Under the pieces are notes generated by a model. The model searched no databases, was not told the DNA's origin, and worked only from the letters and a program-made list of their open reading frames with translations. Source: Valencia hispanica (Eukaryota; Chordata; Actinopteri; Cyprinodontiformes; Valenciidae). From it: 64,000 bases of DNA. Shown here piece by piece: positions 25,964 to 36,029 of this stretch (within the stretch, counting starts at the first letter, position 1; each line of letters begins with the position of its first letter). Position numbers and translations under genes: made by a program. The DNA is taken from NCBI GenBank assembly GCA_963556495.2, contig OY747711.1, positions 35,440,914 to 35,504,913 on the forward strand. Direction: 5' to 3'.

Positions 25964-26010
25964 CCCACATGTGATTTCTGTTCGTTCTGTTGAAAAGTTT
26001 CCTATTGAAA

Positions 26011-26806
26011 CAAAGTAACTGAGGAATTTGTATCAGTCGATGTGAATATAGCCAAATACGTAACTCAAACTCTCACAAACTTTAATGTATGTTTGAAAAC
26101 TCAGTGGCGTTAAAGTGCATTGAAGTACAGACAAGTCTTGCAAAGCCAATTTTTGAGATTAATGGCCAATTTTCTTGTGCATGGCTTGTATAAATTGGAA
26201 TCTAATGATTCACTCTTTACAATAACTTTCACAATTAATTTATGAAAGAGAGAGCGAGGGAGAGGCTGCAGACCCTTGTCTGTCAGTTCATTTTGACCTA
26301 AATTGCCAGATTACATCACAATGTAAACACATCATTAAGTTTTGTAAATTAAAAACACAATCCCAAACGTTTCTTAAGCAGAAAAACGCCTTTTTTCTTG
26401 AAGTTTTACCTGCAAACACCAAAGAACTTTACTAAAATAGGTTATCAATCAAATTATTAACAATTTATCAACAATTTATATTAAGTCTGAGTAAACATGT
26501 TACCATTAACTTATCACAACAGCAAAGTGCTCTGGATGTAAAGATCACAGCAGAAGTAAGAGATAAGTCTATTAAAGAATGTAACTGTATGTGTTGAGCC
26601 TAATACATTTAGATATGCAACATTTAGATGGCGTTTTGTAATAAAATTATAGTGGTTTTCTTAAGTGAAATTCTGGTTGCAATAAAAAAATATTTCACTG
26701 AAAAGAAAATGAATAATGGGAAGGAGAATAGGAGAGAATGCAGTCTCTGGATCTTCATTGGTAAGTGAGTTAATGTATTCTGTTGTTTAACAAAACAGAG
26801 TTTGTA
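26011..26806. other. AT-rich non-coding stretch
   Basis: No gene or repeat recognised. Confidence 0.5.
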
Positions 26807-27003
26807 CAGTCGTGGCCAAACGTTTTGAGAATTACATAAATATTGGTAATTGGAAAAGTTGCTGCTTAAGTTTTTATAATAGCAATTTGCATTTACTCCA
26901 GAATGTTATGAACAGTGATCAGATGAATTGCATAGTCCTTAAAAGGGCAGACTTGACATGTTAAAGGAGGGTGATGCTTGAAATCATTGTTCTTCCATTA
27001 ACC

Positions 27004-28014
27004 ATGGTGACCTGCAAAGAAACGCGTGCAGCCATCATTGCGTTGCATAAAAATGGCTTCACAGGCAAGGATATTGGGGCTACTAAAATTGCACCTAAAT
27101 CAACAATTTATAGGATTATCAAGAACTTCAAGGAAAGAGGTTCAATTCTTGTAAAGAAGGCTTCAGGGCGTCCAAGAAAGTCCAGCAAGCACCAGGATCG
27201 TCTCCTAAAGAGGATTTAGCTGCGGTATCGGAGTACCACCAGTGCAGAGCTTGCTCAGGAATGGCAGCAGGCAGGTGTGAGCGCATCTGCACGCACAGTG
27301 AGGCGAAGACTTTTGGAAGATGGGCTGGTGTCAAGAAGGGCAGCAAAGAAGCCACTTCTCTCCAAAAAACATCAGGGACAGATTGATCTTCTGCAGAAAG
27401 TATGGTGAATGGACTGCTGAGGACTGGGGCAAAGTCATATTCTCCGATGAAGCCTCTTCCCGATTGTTTGGGGCATCTGGAAAAAGGCTTGTCGGGAGAA
27501 GAAAAGGTGAGCGCTACCATCAGTCCTGTGTCATGCCAACAGTAAAGCATCCTGAGACCATTCATGTGTGGTGTTGCTTCTCATCCAAGGGAGTGGGCTC
27601 ACAATTTTGCCCAAAAACACAGCCATGAATAAAGAATGGTACCAAAACACCCTCCAACAGCAACTTCTTCCAACAATCCAACAACAGTTTGGTGAAGAAC
27701 AATGCATTTTCCAGCAAAATGGAGCACCGTGCCATAAGGCAAAAGTGATAACTAAGTGGCTCGGGGACCAAAACGTTTAAATTTTGGGTCCATGGCCTGG
27801 AAACTCCCCAGATCTTAACCCCATTGAGAACTTGTGGTCAGTCCTCAAGAGGCGGGTGGACAAACAAAAACCCACTAATTCTGACAAACTTCAAGAAGTG
27901 ATTATGAAAGAATGGGTTGCTATCAGTCAGGATTTGGCCCAGAAGTTGATTGAGAGCATGCCCAGTCGAATTGCAGAGGTCCTGAAAAAGAAGGGCCAAC
28001 ACTGCAAATACTGA
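27004..28014 (+). pseudogene. Tc1-type transposase, disabled
   Basis: A transposase that would bind the element ends and cut and paste it. Reading in order: an HTH region (LHKNGFTGKDIGATKI), a GRPRKSSK hook, a second helix-turn-helix (TSAELAQEWQQAGVSASART), then the DD34E catalytic core with FSDEASSRLF, HVWCCFSSKGVGS, IFQQNGAPCH and NPIENLW. Damage: a TAG at 27217-27219, a frameshift near 27365, a second frameshift near 27600, and a TAA at 27778-27780. The second catalytic aspartate, normally D in QQDxAPCH or QHDGAPCH, is N. Start chosen at the ATG before VTCKETRAAI. It ends in KKKGQHCKY, the normal C-terminus of this subfamily. Confidence 0.9.
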
Positions 28015-28047
28015 CTCTTTGCATAAATATCATGTAATTTATGTAAT

Positions 28048-29646
28048 CACTGGCGTAGCCACGGGTGTGCCAGTGCCACCCACAGTGCCAGCTGGCACAC
28101 CCAAAAATCTGAATGCATTTATATACATATATATAGCTTTTCCTAACATGTTTGACTCACCAGACGATCAATTTGTAAAAATTGCCACCAGGCGATGTAT
28201 TGCGACACCTGCACTGGGCATGTTAACTCGATCAATCAATAATAAATTGTAATCAGGCGAGTAGGTTGTGACACCTGCACCTAGCAACGCAACCAGACTA
28301 TGTCCACTAACCAATCATGAACCTTTTTCGGATCATTTCATCCACTCACAAACGAAGTTGTTTGGTAGTTAATGTTCATTCAAAAGTAAAAAATCCATCT
28401 GCATGTATATAAGACCGATCTTTCGAAGGGAATTAAGGCAGAAGCTTGTCTGTACTATGCTGCATTGGCATCTCACACCTGTGGTGCATTCAAGGAACGT
28501 TCGAAATGTATGGTTAGTTCAAAAACGTAGGACATTTAAAACTTATGACCAAATAACCCCACTAAAAATAATACCATAAGCAATAAACTTCTGTTTAATG
28601 GCAGTTGGCAAGAAACATTTGATGCATGCTAAATATGCCCTACTTATTTTTTTCACAAAGTACTAAAAAACAAACATCTATATTCTCTGTATTAATTTCG
28701 TCTTCTTGAGATATCTCAGGAAAAAGAGATTTTTTTCCAGAACTTTAAATTTTGTTTTAAAGGTCTTTGATGTCCAGATGCAATTTGATATCTTATACAT
28801 TTTGTACCAGTTTTCTCCACAGTTTACTTCAGGCAAAATAATAGAACATGTTCCACAGTCTCTTCTTGAAGACAGAAGTCACTTTTCCCTGTAGCATGTT
28901 TCCCCTGTTTAAACAATGTATTGTTTAACCCTGTAATCCTAATCTAAATATAATTATTTCCTCCTTTCTGTTTCATTCGTCATCACGTGATGACATCATC
29001 ATTATGCAAATTAGCGTATGACATCATCTGGCGACATCTAGCGACTTTCTGGGGCAACTTCAGCTACTTTCTGTCGGATACAGTTGGCAACACTGGTGAA
29101 CAGGACTAAAACCAGCAGCAGAGCTACAATGCTCCCTGAGAGACTAGTTGATAGCATCTCATTGCTCATGTTCGAAAAAGAGCTTGCAGACAAACTAGAC
29201 TCTGATGAAATAATAAACCTGTTCAAGGCCAAACCACGCCGCCTTGCTTTGTGAAGCTGCAATCCGAAGGTGGGAAGTTCAGATGCTTAAATAATATGTA
29301 CATGTGATAGTGTGAGTAAGAAATAAATAGGATAAGATAAACAGGTTCACTTATAAATATTACAGGATATGCATTTGAAAATTGTTAATTTAAATTACAT
29401 TTAAAACATGTGTTTAAAGGTTGAAACGTTATTAAAATATATTTCAGAAGTTAAGAATGTGTTTGATTATACAAGTTAATGCCAGGCAGTGATTTTGAAT
29501 ATGTTAGTCTGAATTTATTAGTTTTGCCTGCAGGCCTGTAGGTAGGGGGAGCCCTTGGCAAAAATGTTCTATTTGTTGAGAATAAATTTGGCACACCCAG
29601 TGTTTGCTGGTGCACACCCAGTGTCTTTTTTCTGGCTACGCCACTG
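28048..29646 (+). mobile_element. hAT element nested in the Tc1 3' UTR
   Basis: The left end is CACTGGCGTAGCCA. The right end read in reverse is CAGTGGCGTAGCCA, a common hAT terminus. The flanking 8-mers TATGTAAT (28040-28047) and CATTTAAT (29647-29654) match at 6 of 8 positions, in line with an aged 8-bp duplication. Joining the flanks restores the normal Tc1 3' UTR order. Only a C-terminal transposase remnant is visible inside, so it is non-autonomous. Confidence 0.85.
29130..29254 (+). pseudogene. hAT transposase C-terminal remnant
   Basis: A short plus-strand stretch reads LPERLVDSISLLMFEKELAD followed by KLDSDEIINLFKAKPRRLAL and a stop. This matches the typical end of hAT transposase dimerisation domains (a leucine-rich helix, then LD..D.I..F...K.RR and a hydrophobic end). 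Nothing recognisable precedes it, so the rest of the gene was lost. The orientation shows that the hAT element lies in the plus direction. Confidence 0.55.
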
Positions 29647-29814
29647 CATTTAATTGTCAATAAAAGCCTTTGAAACGTATAAAGTGCTTGTAATTATATT
29701 TCAGTACATCACAGAAACAACTGAAACAAAGATCTAAAAGTAGTTTTGCAGCAAACTTTGTGAAAATTAATATTTGTGTCATTCTCAAAACTTTTGCCCA
29801 CGACTGTACATGCC

Positions 29815-30290
29815 AGCATTTGCATCATGGGTGCCAAATGATGTTATAAAATGGGAGCGAGAATTTGGAAAGCATAAAGCTTGGAACCTCCCTGAAGATG
29901 GAGGACGGTGAGGTTAAAATTTTGCAAATATTTCTAATAACTTGGGTATTATTCAGGTACCTATTAATTAAGTTTTTTTTGTTTTTTTACAATAATAAAT
30001 TGTCAGTTTGGAAATAATCTCTTTTACAATGAACATCATGGCAAAGGTGAGTGTATTTTTGAAAATAGACTGCAAACACAGTCCTGGTTCTTTCATCCTG
30101 GGGTTGAAGCTGACTAATTTACAGACAGCAGACCAACAGCTAAGCTTAGTCAAAATAATTGTATACTCAATATTTAAGAAACAACTTTGATTTGCACTTT
30201 GACCTGAAACCTAAAATGAAAACAGGACATCCCTACCAAAAACCAAAAGCAAATAGCAAAAAAAAATCATTTTGAAAATTGAAAACTATC
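29815..30290. other. Non-coding stretch
   Basis: AT-rich; nothing recognised. Confidence 0.45.
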
Positions 30291-31440
30291 CTCAACCTTT
30301 TTTACTGTGTTCATTGGATATCAAGGTGTGGTCATGTAGAGGACATCGGCTTTTTACAAATGATTTGGTTCTGATTTTGGTTCTTTACAGGCTATTACCT
30401 CCAGATCGAGATGTCTGCAGCTACCTGAGATAGAAGGAAAATTGTATTGAATTGATCAGGATCAATTGAAGCTTTGTTCTTTAAAAAATATATATCTAAA
30501 TGGAGATAGTATGAGAACTGATATCTGGAACAGAACATCTTAAAAACCAAAAGCAAGCAACATCAAAATAAACTCATTTTGAAAATGGTCAATTAATAGA
30601 TTGGAAATTATCAAAACTAGTTAAGTCAAAAGAAAACCTTAAAAGAACACCATAGTAAGGCCAAAAAGAACTATCCTTAAACTTGTTTGTAATGTTCACA
30701 GACAGAATACGAAAGCTAAGTATTTGCTTTTTGCAGATGATGTGGTTCTTGATGTTTACCTCCAGTAAGCAATGGAGCTTTGGAGGTTTGCAGCTGTCTG
30801 AGATAGGAGAAGGCCATTTGTGAACTGATCCAGATCAGGTGAATCTCTGTTCCCAACTGTCATTCCAACTTTAGAGGCTGGAATGGGAGTCAGCTCTTAG
30901 ATGCCTTAGCAGTGGTTCTCAAGTGGAAAAAGGGAGACAGCTCCCTTTAGGTTAGGGTTCAGTCTTTGCCTCTGGCAGAGAATTGAGCTAGGATGGAGTC
31001 AGAAATCCATAGATGGATTGGGGCCTTGTCTGCAGTAATCCAGAATGTGCTCTGGATTGTCAAGGTCCAGGAAGAGATGAGCCAGAAAATAAAGTTCTCG
31101 ATTTATCGTACCAGTATGTCTGCATTATGACTCTCAACTATGGTCATTTGAAATGGATTGTGACTGAAAGAAAGAGATCTCCTACGCAAAAAAGGCTCAG
31201 GTGAGGTGGTCTAGGCATCTGATCAGGATACCTCATGGGTACCTCAACTTGGAGATTTTCTTTGCACGTCCTGCTGGGAAGACACCCAGATAACTCTGGA
31301 GGGACTATATAAGCCCTCTGGCCTGGGAACACCTGGTCAGAAGGAGTGGGATGAATATCTGAGTTCTTTAATAGACCTGGTATTCTGTGATCTGATCTTG
31401 GATAACTGGAAGTCAAATGGAATGATCAACTAATGTAAGA
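30290..31440 (+). pseudogene. Highly decayed LINE reverse transcriptase
   Basis: Plus-strand fragments read as FADDVVL (near 30735), KVLDLSYQYVCIM then MTLNYGHLKWIVTERKRSP (31100-31195), and a following RWSRHLIRIPHGYL-like stretch. These match the RT active site and the C-terminal YGHELWVVTERM ... RWFGHLIRM region of a common fish LINE family. Many stops and shifts interrupt it. The segment around the active site occurs twice (30300-30480 and 30690-30850), suggesting a local duplication or two insertions. I cannot fix the family. Confidence 0.55.
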
Positions 31441-31589
31441 CTTTCCAAGACCATTTTAAAAGATTACAAGAAAGTGGTTATTAACGGCAAACATTCTCAT
31501 CACTTTTATAATCTTTTAAACCTTTTATTTCTATCAGTCTAGCTATACTAATATTACAAAATCAAAAAATGAAAATGTACATATTTGAC

Positions 31590-32525
31590 ATTTCGCTGCA
31601 CAGTTGGTTAGCCTGGCTTTCGCCAGCCTGATCTGACGGCAGTTTGATTCTGCCCTGCAGATCAGTCTGGAAACCCACACATTAAACTACTGCTACAGCC
31701 TATCCAGTTTTTCAGGAACCAATCAAAATCAGGCTTATCCGCCTTGCGCGCTATTGGTGGGTTCAAAACCATGATGTCATAGAAGCGACGAAAAAGTCAG
31801 CAAGCAGCTTGTTGTTTACATTGGTCATGGCAGCCACCAGAGCACAGCTATCCGTTGACGCTGCAGTCGCTGCTGTTTTAAAAGATTTTAAAGGCAAGTT
31901 TTCTTTGAAAACGGTCTGCTTCTGCAGAACGCAATCCAACAAACTATCTACGTTTGTTGACAAGTTTCCTGCCTGGAGTTTCACGTCGCTCTGCAAAGTA
32001 CATCACCTGGATCGATGGTCTGATTGGTGAATGCTCTATCCAATTGGATACAGAGTCATTTGAACTATGCCCGTTGGTCACGCCTCTTGTGCAGTAGAAA
32101 TTACATGGCAGACTCCCCAGACTAAATTCAATCTTGAAGTTAGTCTGGCGAAAGCCAGGCTAGCAGTTGGTAGCACTGTTGTCTTGCAGCATGAAGGTCC
32201 TGGGTTCAAATTCCGGCTTGGGGTCTTTCTGCATGGAGTTTGCATGTTCTCCCTGTGCATGCGTGGGTTCTCTCTGGGTACTCCGGCTTCCTCCCTCAGT
32301 CCAAAAACATGACTGTTAGGTGAATTGGTTTCTCTAAATTGCTCTTAAGTATGAGTGTGTGTGTGCGTGGTTGTTTGTCCTGTATGTCTTTGTGTTGGCC
32401 TGTGATGGACTGGCGACCTGTCCAGGGTGTACCCTGGCTCTCGCCCCATGACAGCTGGAGACAGACACCAGCCCCCCGCAATCCTGCATAGGAACGACGG
32501 GTACAGAAAATTGATGGATGGATAT
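31590..32525 (+). repeat. V-SINE-type SINE interrupted by a MITE
   Basis: The body (32164-32525) has a tRNA-like head (GCAGTTGGTAGCACTGTT, B-box-like GGTTCAAATTCC), the central module 'catggagtttgcatgttctc ... gtgggttctc ... tactccggcttcctcc', the tail module 'gactggcgacctgtccaggg ... caccagccccccgca' and a GATGGATGGATA end. The first 20 or so bases of the head lie before a hAT-like insertion at 31609-32163. The head is not a functional tRNA gene. Confidence 0.85.
31609..32163. mobile_element. hAT-like MITE inside the SINE head
   Basis: The 555-bp element has 18-bp terminal inverted repeats (TAGCCTGGCTTTCGCCAG and its complement) and a perfect 8-bp duplication CAGTTGGT at 31601-31608 and 32164-32171. 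An 8-bp duplication indicates hAT-type transposition. An open frame starting MAATRAQLSVDAAVAAVLKD lies inside (from 31827) and may be a captured or leftover 5' coding segment. Confidence 0.85.
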
Positions 32526-35110
32526 TTGAAATTTATTTGACAGACTTACTACAGAATAAGACCTACAATGGAGATTTGGTTAATGTCAAAGTCTTTGTTA
32601 TTCAAATCCAAATGTAGAGAGAAAAAGATAGAGAATTGTTGAGCTTTAAATGTGTTTTCAAAATACAGCCTCAACATCAACCTTAATGAGCATCAGTATC
32701 TGTGCACAAAGCTGTGTTCTCTTGTGTAATGAACCACAGAGGCCTTTAAAATAAACATGAGTCTAGGGAATAGAAATCGATGATTTAACTGTGGCGAGGT
32801 CAAAGCAACGTGACTTGCTAGAGTGAGACCAGAGGAACCTGGGTACTCACCTTTGAGTCTGCAACCACGGATCAATCACTTGTTCACATTTCAACCAAGA
32901 GCTAAACCTCCAGAGGGCATGGCACACAGAAGGAGAAAAAGGAGATCAGTGAACTCCACAGAGGCAGTGAGAATAAGCCATGCCTGAGGTACAATGACAG
33001 CAGTCATATATCATGATAGCTTGAGTGGAAACATGTTCTTAGAACTTACATAAGCTGGTATTCTGAAATAACCATGTCTACAGGTTTAAATGACACAAAA
33101 CAACTTTTGAAAATGCTGGAAATACATGCTTCACACTGGGAAATCAAAAGCATAAGATGCTGCACAGACACGAAGGCTATTCCCTTCAGAGATAATGTGT
33201 TTCTGTGCAGAACCGCAATTCAACGTATCTTGAGCAGTTTACAATAAGCATCCTACGATCTCAGACAATTGTGTAGCAGATGGCTAAAATTTGTGGTACA
33301 TTGTTTTTTTTATTATCTCTCTTTGGCTTGATATGGGACTTGGGAGTAGATATTAAAGACTATGAACGAAATGTATTGAGAAACTTGTCACTGATTCATG
33401 GAGGCTAAATAAGATGTTATTTTCCAATGGGGAACACTAACATGTCTAAGCTAAGCGGGAGCTCACTCTCTCCCTCTGAGATCCCTACAAATAGGCTGAA
33501 GTCTAACCCTGAATATCCAGCTTGTACAGAAATGGATCCCAGCAGGATAGTAAAGCGGCTCAGTTGGCAGCATGTGAATACATCTCCTCTGCAAGTTAGC
33601 ACCATTCAGACTACAAAGTTTAGCCTTTGGGTTGGTAAATAGTTACAATCTCTGCACAAACTAGTAAATTCAATCTCACTAGTTTTTCTAGTGTTAGCAC
33701 ATTTAACAAAATATACCACTGCAGTCAATGTGGGAATTATCTCCCAGGCCCTGACAGTGTTTTTCTTGTGCAGTTGCTTCGGCCATGTGAAAGCATACAT
33801 CTGGCCAACTGTATAGTTTGTTGGGATACCTTCTTCCTGGCCTACTTGTGGCTGTCTTAAGAAGAAGCATTGTGCTCTCAATACCCGAGTTTCATCTACA
33901 GTGGAGAGCTGATGTCTCTCTTGCAGTTCAGGGGATCCTCAGTGCTGGGTAGACTTCCTGCAGGGGCCTTGCGCAGACATCTGACCACTGGAATGACTAG
34001 GTCACAGACGGCGTTGCGATTCTGGGCCTGAGGGTTTGGTGCCCTGTGTCTCTACCTCTGCTTAGTTATCTGTATTTGGGGCTGCTGCTCCTGTGCTTTC
34101 ATGCAGCCTACCTCTGTGTTGGCCATGTACCTATTTTGTGGGGTTGCCAGGTGTCTGTCTGCCAGGTGTTGCTGTGGTCTTTGGGTGCTAAGTCTAAGAG
34201 ATTAAATCATTTTTCTGTACATAATTTGTTCATCTTTTACTTATAATGGTTTTACTACAGTGCAGAGACATGGCTCTCATATTGCAATTGGACAGAAATA
34301 TTAATGCAGCCTATCATTCATTGGGCTTAGATTCTGAGAAAATAAAGAGTTAAGGTGGCAGTCAAGTGTTCTGGGTAATGATGAAGAGGAATCAGTTAAT
34401 ATTGTGGTTACTGATTAATTCAACAAAACGATATGAGGATGTTTATCCCTCTGTCTTAAATTGATACTTCACTTGAAGCTAAAATTCAAATAGTTTCCAA
34501 ATTTTGAGGTAAAACGCCTTTAAACAGAGATGCTGTTTTTAGTGGGTGAGTAGAAACCTGCCCTCATGTACTTTTATGATCCTCGTCTACTTTTTCCTGC
34601 ATAGAAGATCATTGGGGAAAGTGTTTACTGTAGCCTTTTTCTAGGTTACCAATAAGAGGGCACACATCTATCCCATATATTACCATTAGAATATTCTTTA
34701 ACTTGAGAAAACAAACTCTTGGCAAAATGCTCCAACTTCATTCATATATTGGCAGGGCTTCAGAGTCCCTGTTTGTGTCAACTTTTATGCTCTGAAAAAC
34801 AGTGATTTAAAAAAATATATTTGTCAGGGTTTCTGAATGTGAAAAATGGTAACATTTACCTTATATGTAGAAGGTAAAATACTGCATTTCATTCACCTTG
34901 GACATTAGGTTCCAATGCAAGTCAGAAAACTGTTATGTTGTGCTTGTTGTTAGAAATACAAGTTCATTTCACTGCCATACATGCTTTTACAATAGAATAG
35001 ATACTTTATTGTCCCTATAGCAAACTGCCATTTATATCAACTTCAGCTACACCAACAAACAAAGCAAAAACAAAACATCAAGTAATACGCACAATCTTCA
35101 TCAAACGCAC
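32526..35110. other. Non-coding stretch
   Basis: No gene recognised. An open frame at 33427-33642 and sequence at 33700-34200 have no protein character. A short 'agaatagatactttattgtcc' string near 34990 looks like a LINE 3' tail on the minus strand. Confidence 0.45.
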
Positions 35111-35114
35111 TTAA

Positions 35115-36019
35115 AGCAACACTATGTAGTTTTTCAACTTTCATAATATACTTCCAAGACCTTTGTGATGGTACATCGACTTACAATAGGTTGAATGACA
35201 CGCCTGACTGGGTCTGTATCACTTTTACTGGCATTACATAACTTCGGGGTGCGGGTAGTAACCTGTGCAAAAAAAGAACTACAATATTCGAGTACTGCTT
35301 TACGGCATACCTCACTTTTGCCCTCCACGTGAGCCAAACAAGCATTTGTTGTTTGCTGGCTGCAGGCTGATAGTCGTATTTATTTTTCTGGTGAAAGAAT
35401 CTTGCCTCAGGCTATAATGCAAATCCATTTTTCAACTTTACAGATTCATATATGGTAGCTTGATATTATAATATTGACGATTATGGCTATTAGTCGACCT
35501 ACCACAATAACCTAAATCGAATTAGCTTATCCATTATGTAAAACAGTAGCCAATAGGCTGCTATAATGACGCTGGCTTGTAAACGTGAGCTACACGATCT
35601 TTTGGCATTTGAAGAAAAAAACATGAAATTGTATTCATATGTACAGCTGTCTGCCATATAAAAAAGAAATTATACCGTATCAAGTTATAACATAATAGTT
35701 TATTGTAAAAACATGAAAACAATGTGAAACTATTACGTTATAACGTGATACGGTCTAATTTCTTTAATATATGGCTGACAGCTCTACGCCGCCGTACATA
35801 TGACATGCTGAAATATAGAAAATGTACCTGGGATGAAGACATTTGACACGCAACGAAGGCTGACCAAGACATGAAAATCTGTAATGTTAGAGGGTATCGC
35901 TTGTCAACACACGTGAATCCCCTGGTGTAACCATAACAGATTTTACGACAGTAGTCGAAGACAATACCTTTTTCCTAACTGTAGGGGGACCCCGAGAACA
36001 ATACTTACATAGTGTTGCT
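35115..36019. mobile_element. TTAA-flanked MITE
   Basis: The 905-bp element has perfect 14-bp terminal inverted repeats (AGCAACACTATGTA and complement) with TTAA at both junctions (35111-35114 and 36020-36023). It has no transposase. An internal imperfect inverted repeat with arms of about 65-75 bp (about 35636-35700 and 35727-35802) suggests that a smaller foldback element sits inside it. Confidence 0.88.
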
Positions 36020-36029
36020 TTAACAGCTG

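Larger units (their letters stand above)
24882..26010 (-). mobile_element. 5'-truncated L2 LINE copy
   Basis: It starts (minus-strand 3' end) with two or three GGCAA units and 'ctattttatttgtatagcac', then follows the 3' UTR and ORF2 C-terminus of the copy at 16.9-21.7 kb. It ends upstream inside the RT domain, just beyond GxPQSSFLG. A foreign 3'-tail fragment interrupts it at 25209-25327. It is more diverged than the long copy. Confidence 0.85.
26807..29806 (+). mobile_element. Tc1/mariner element split by a hAT insertion
   Basis: Terminal inverted repeats begin CAGTCGTGGCCAAACGTTTT at the left. The right end, read in reverse, is CAGTCGTGGGCAAAAGTTTT. TA dinucleotides flank both ends (26805-26806 and 29807-29808), the Tc1/mariner target duplication. 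The transposase lies at 27004-28014. The element is 3.0 kb instead of the usual 1.3-1.6 kb because a 1.6-kb hAT element sits in the 3' UTR at 28048-29646. Confidence 0.92.

Noticed and set aside
28982..29262. Minus-strand 74-codon frame with a membrane-like segment inside the nested hAT
   Set aside because: The plus strand of the same stretch reads as a hAT transposase C-terminus, which explains it better.
32164..32240. tRNA gene
   Set aside because: It is the tRNA-derived head of a SINE; the cloverleaf is degenerate and the SINE body follows directly.
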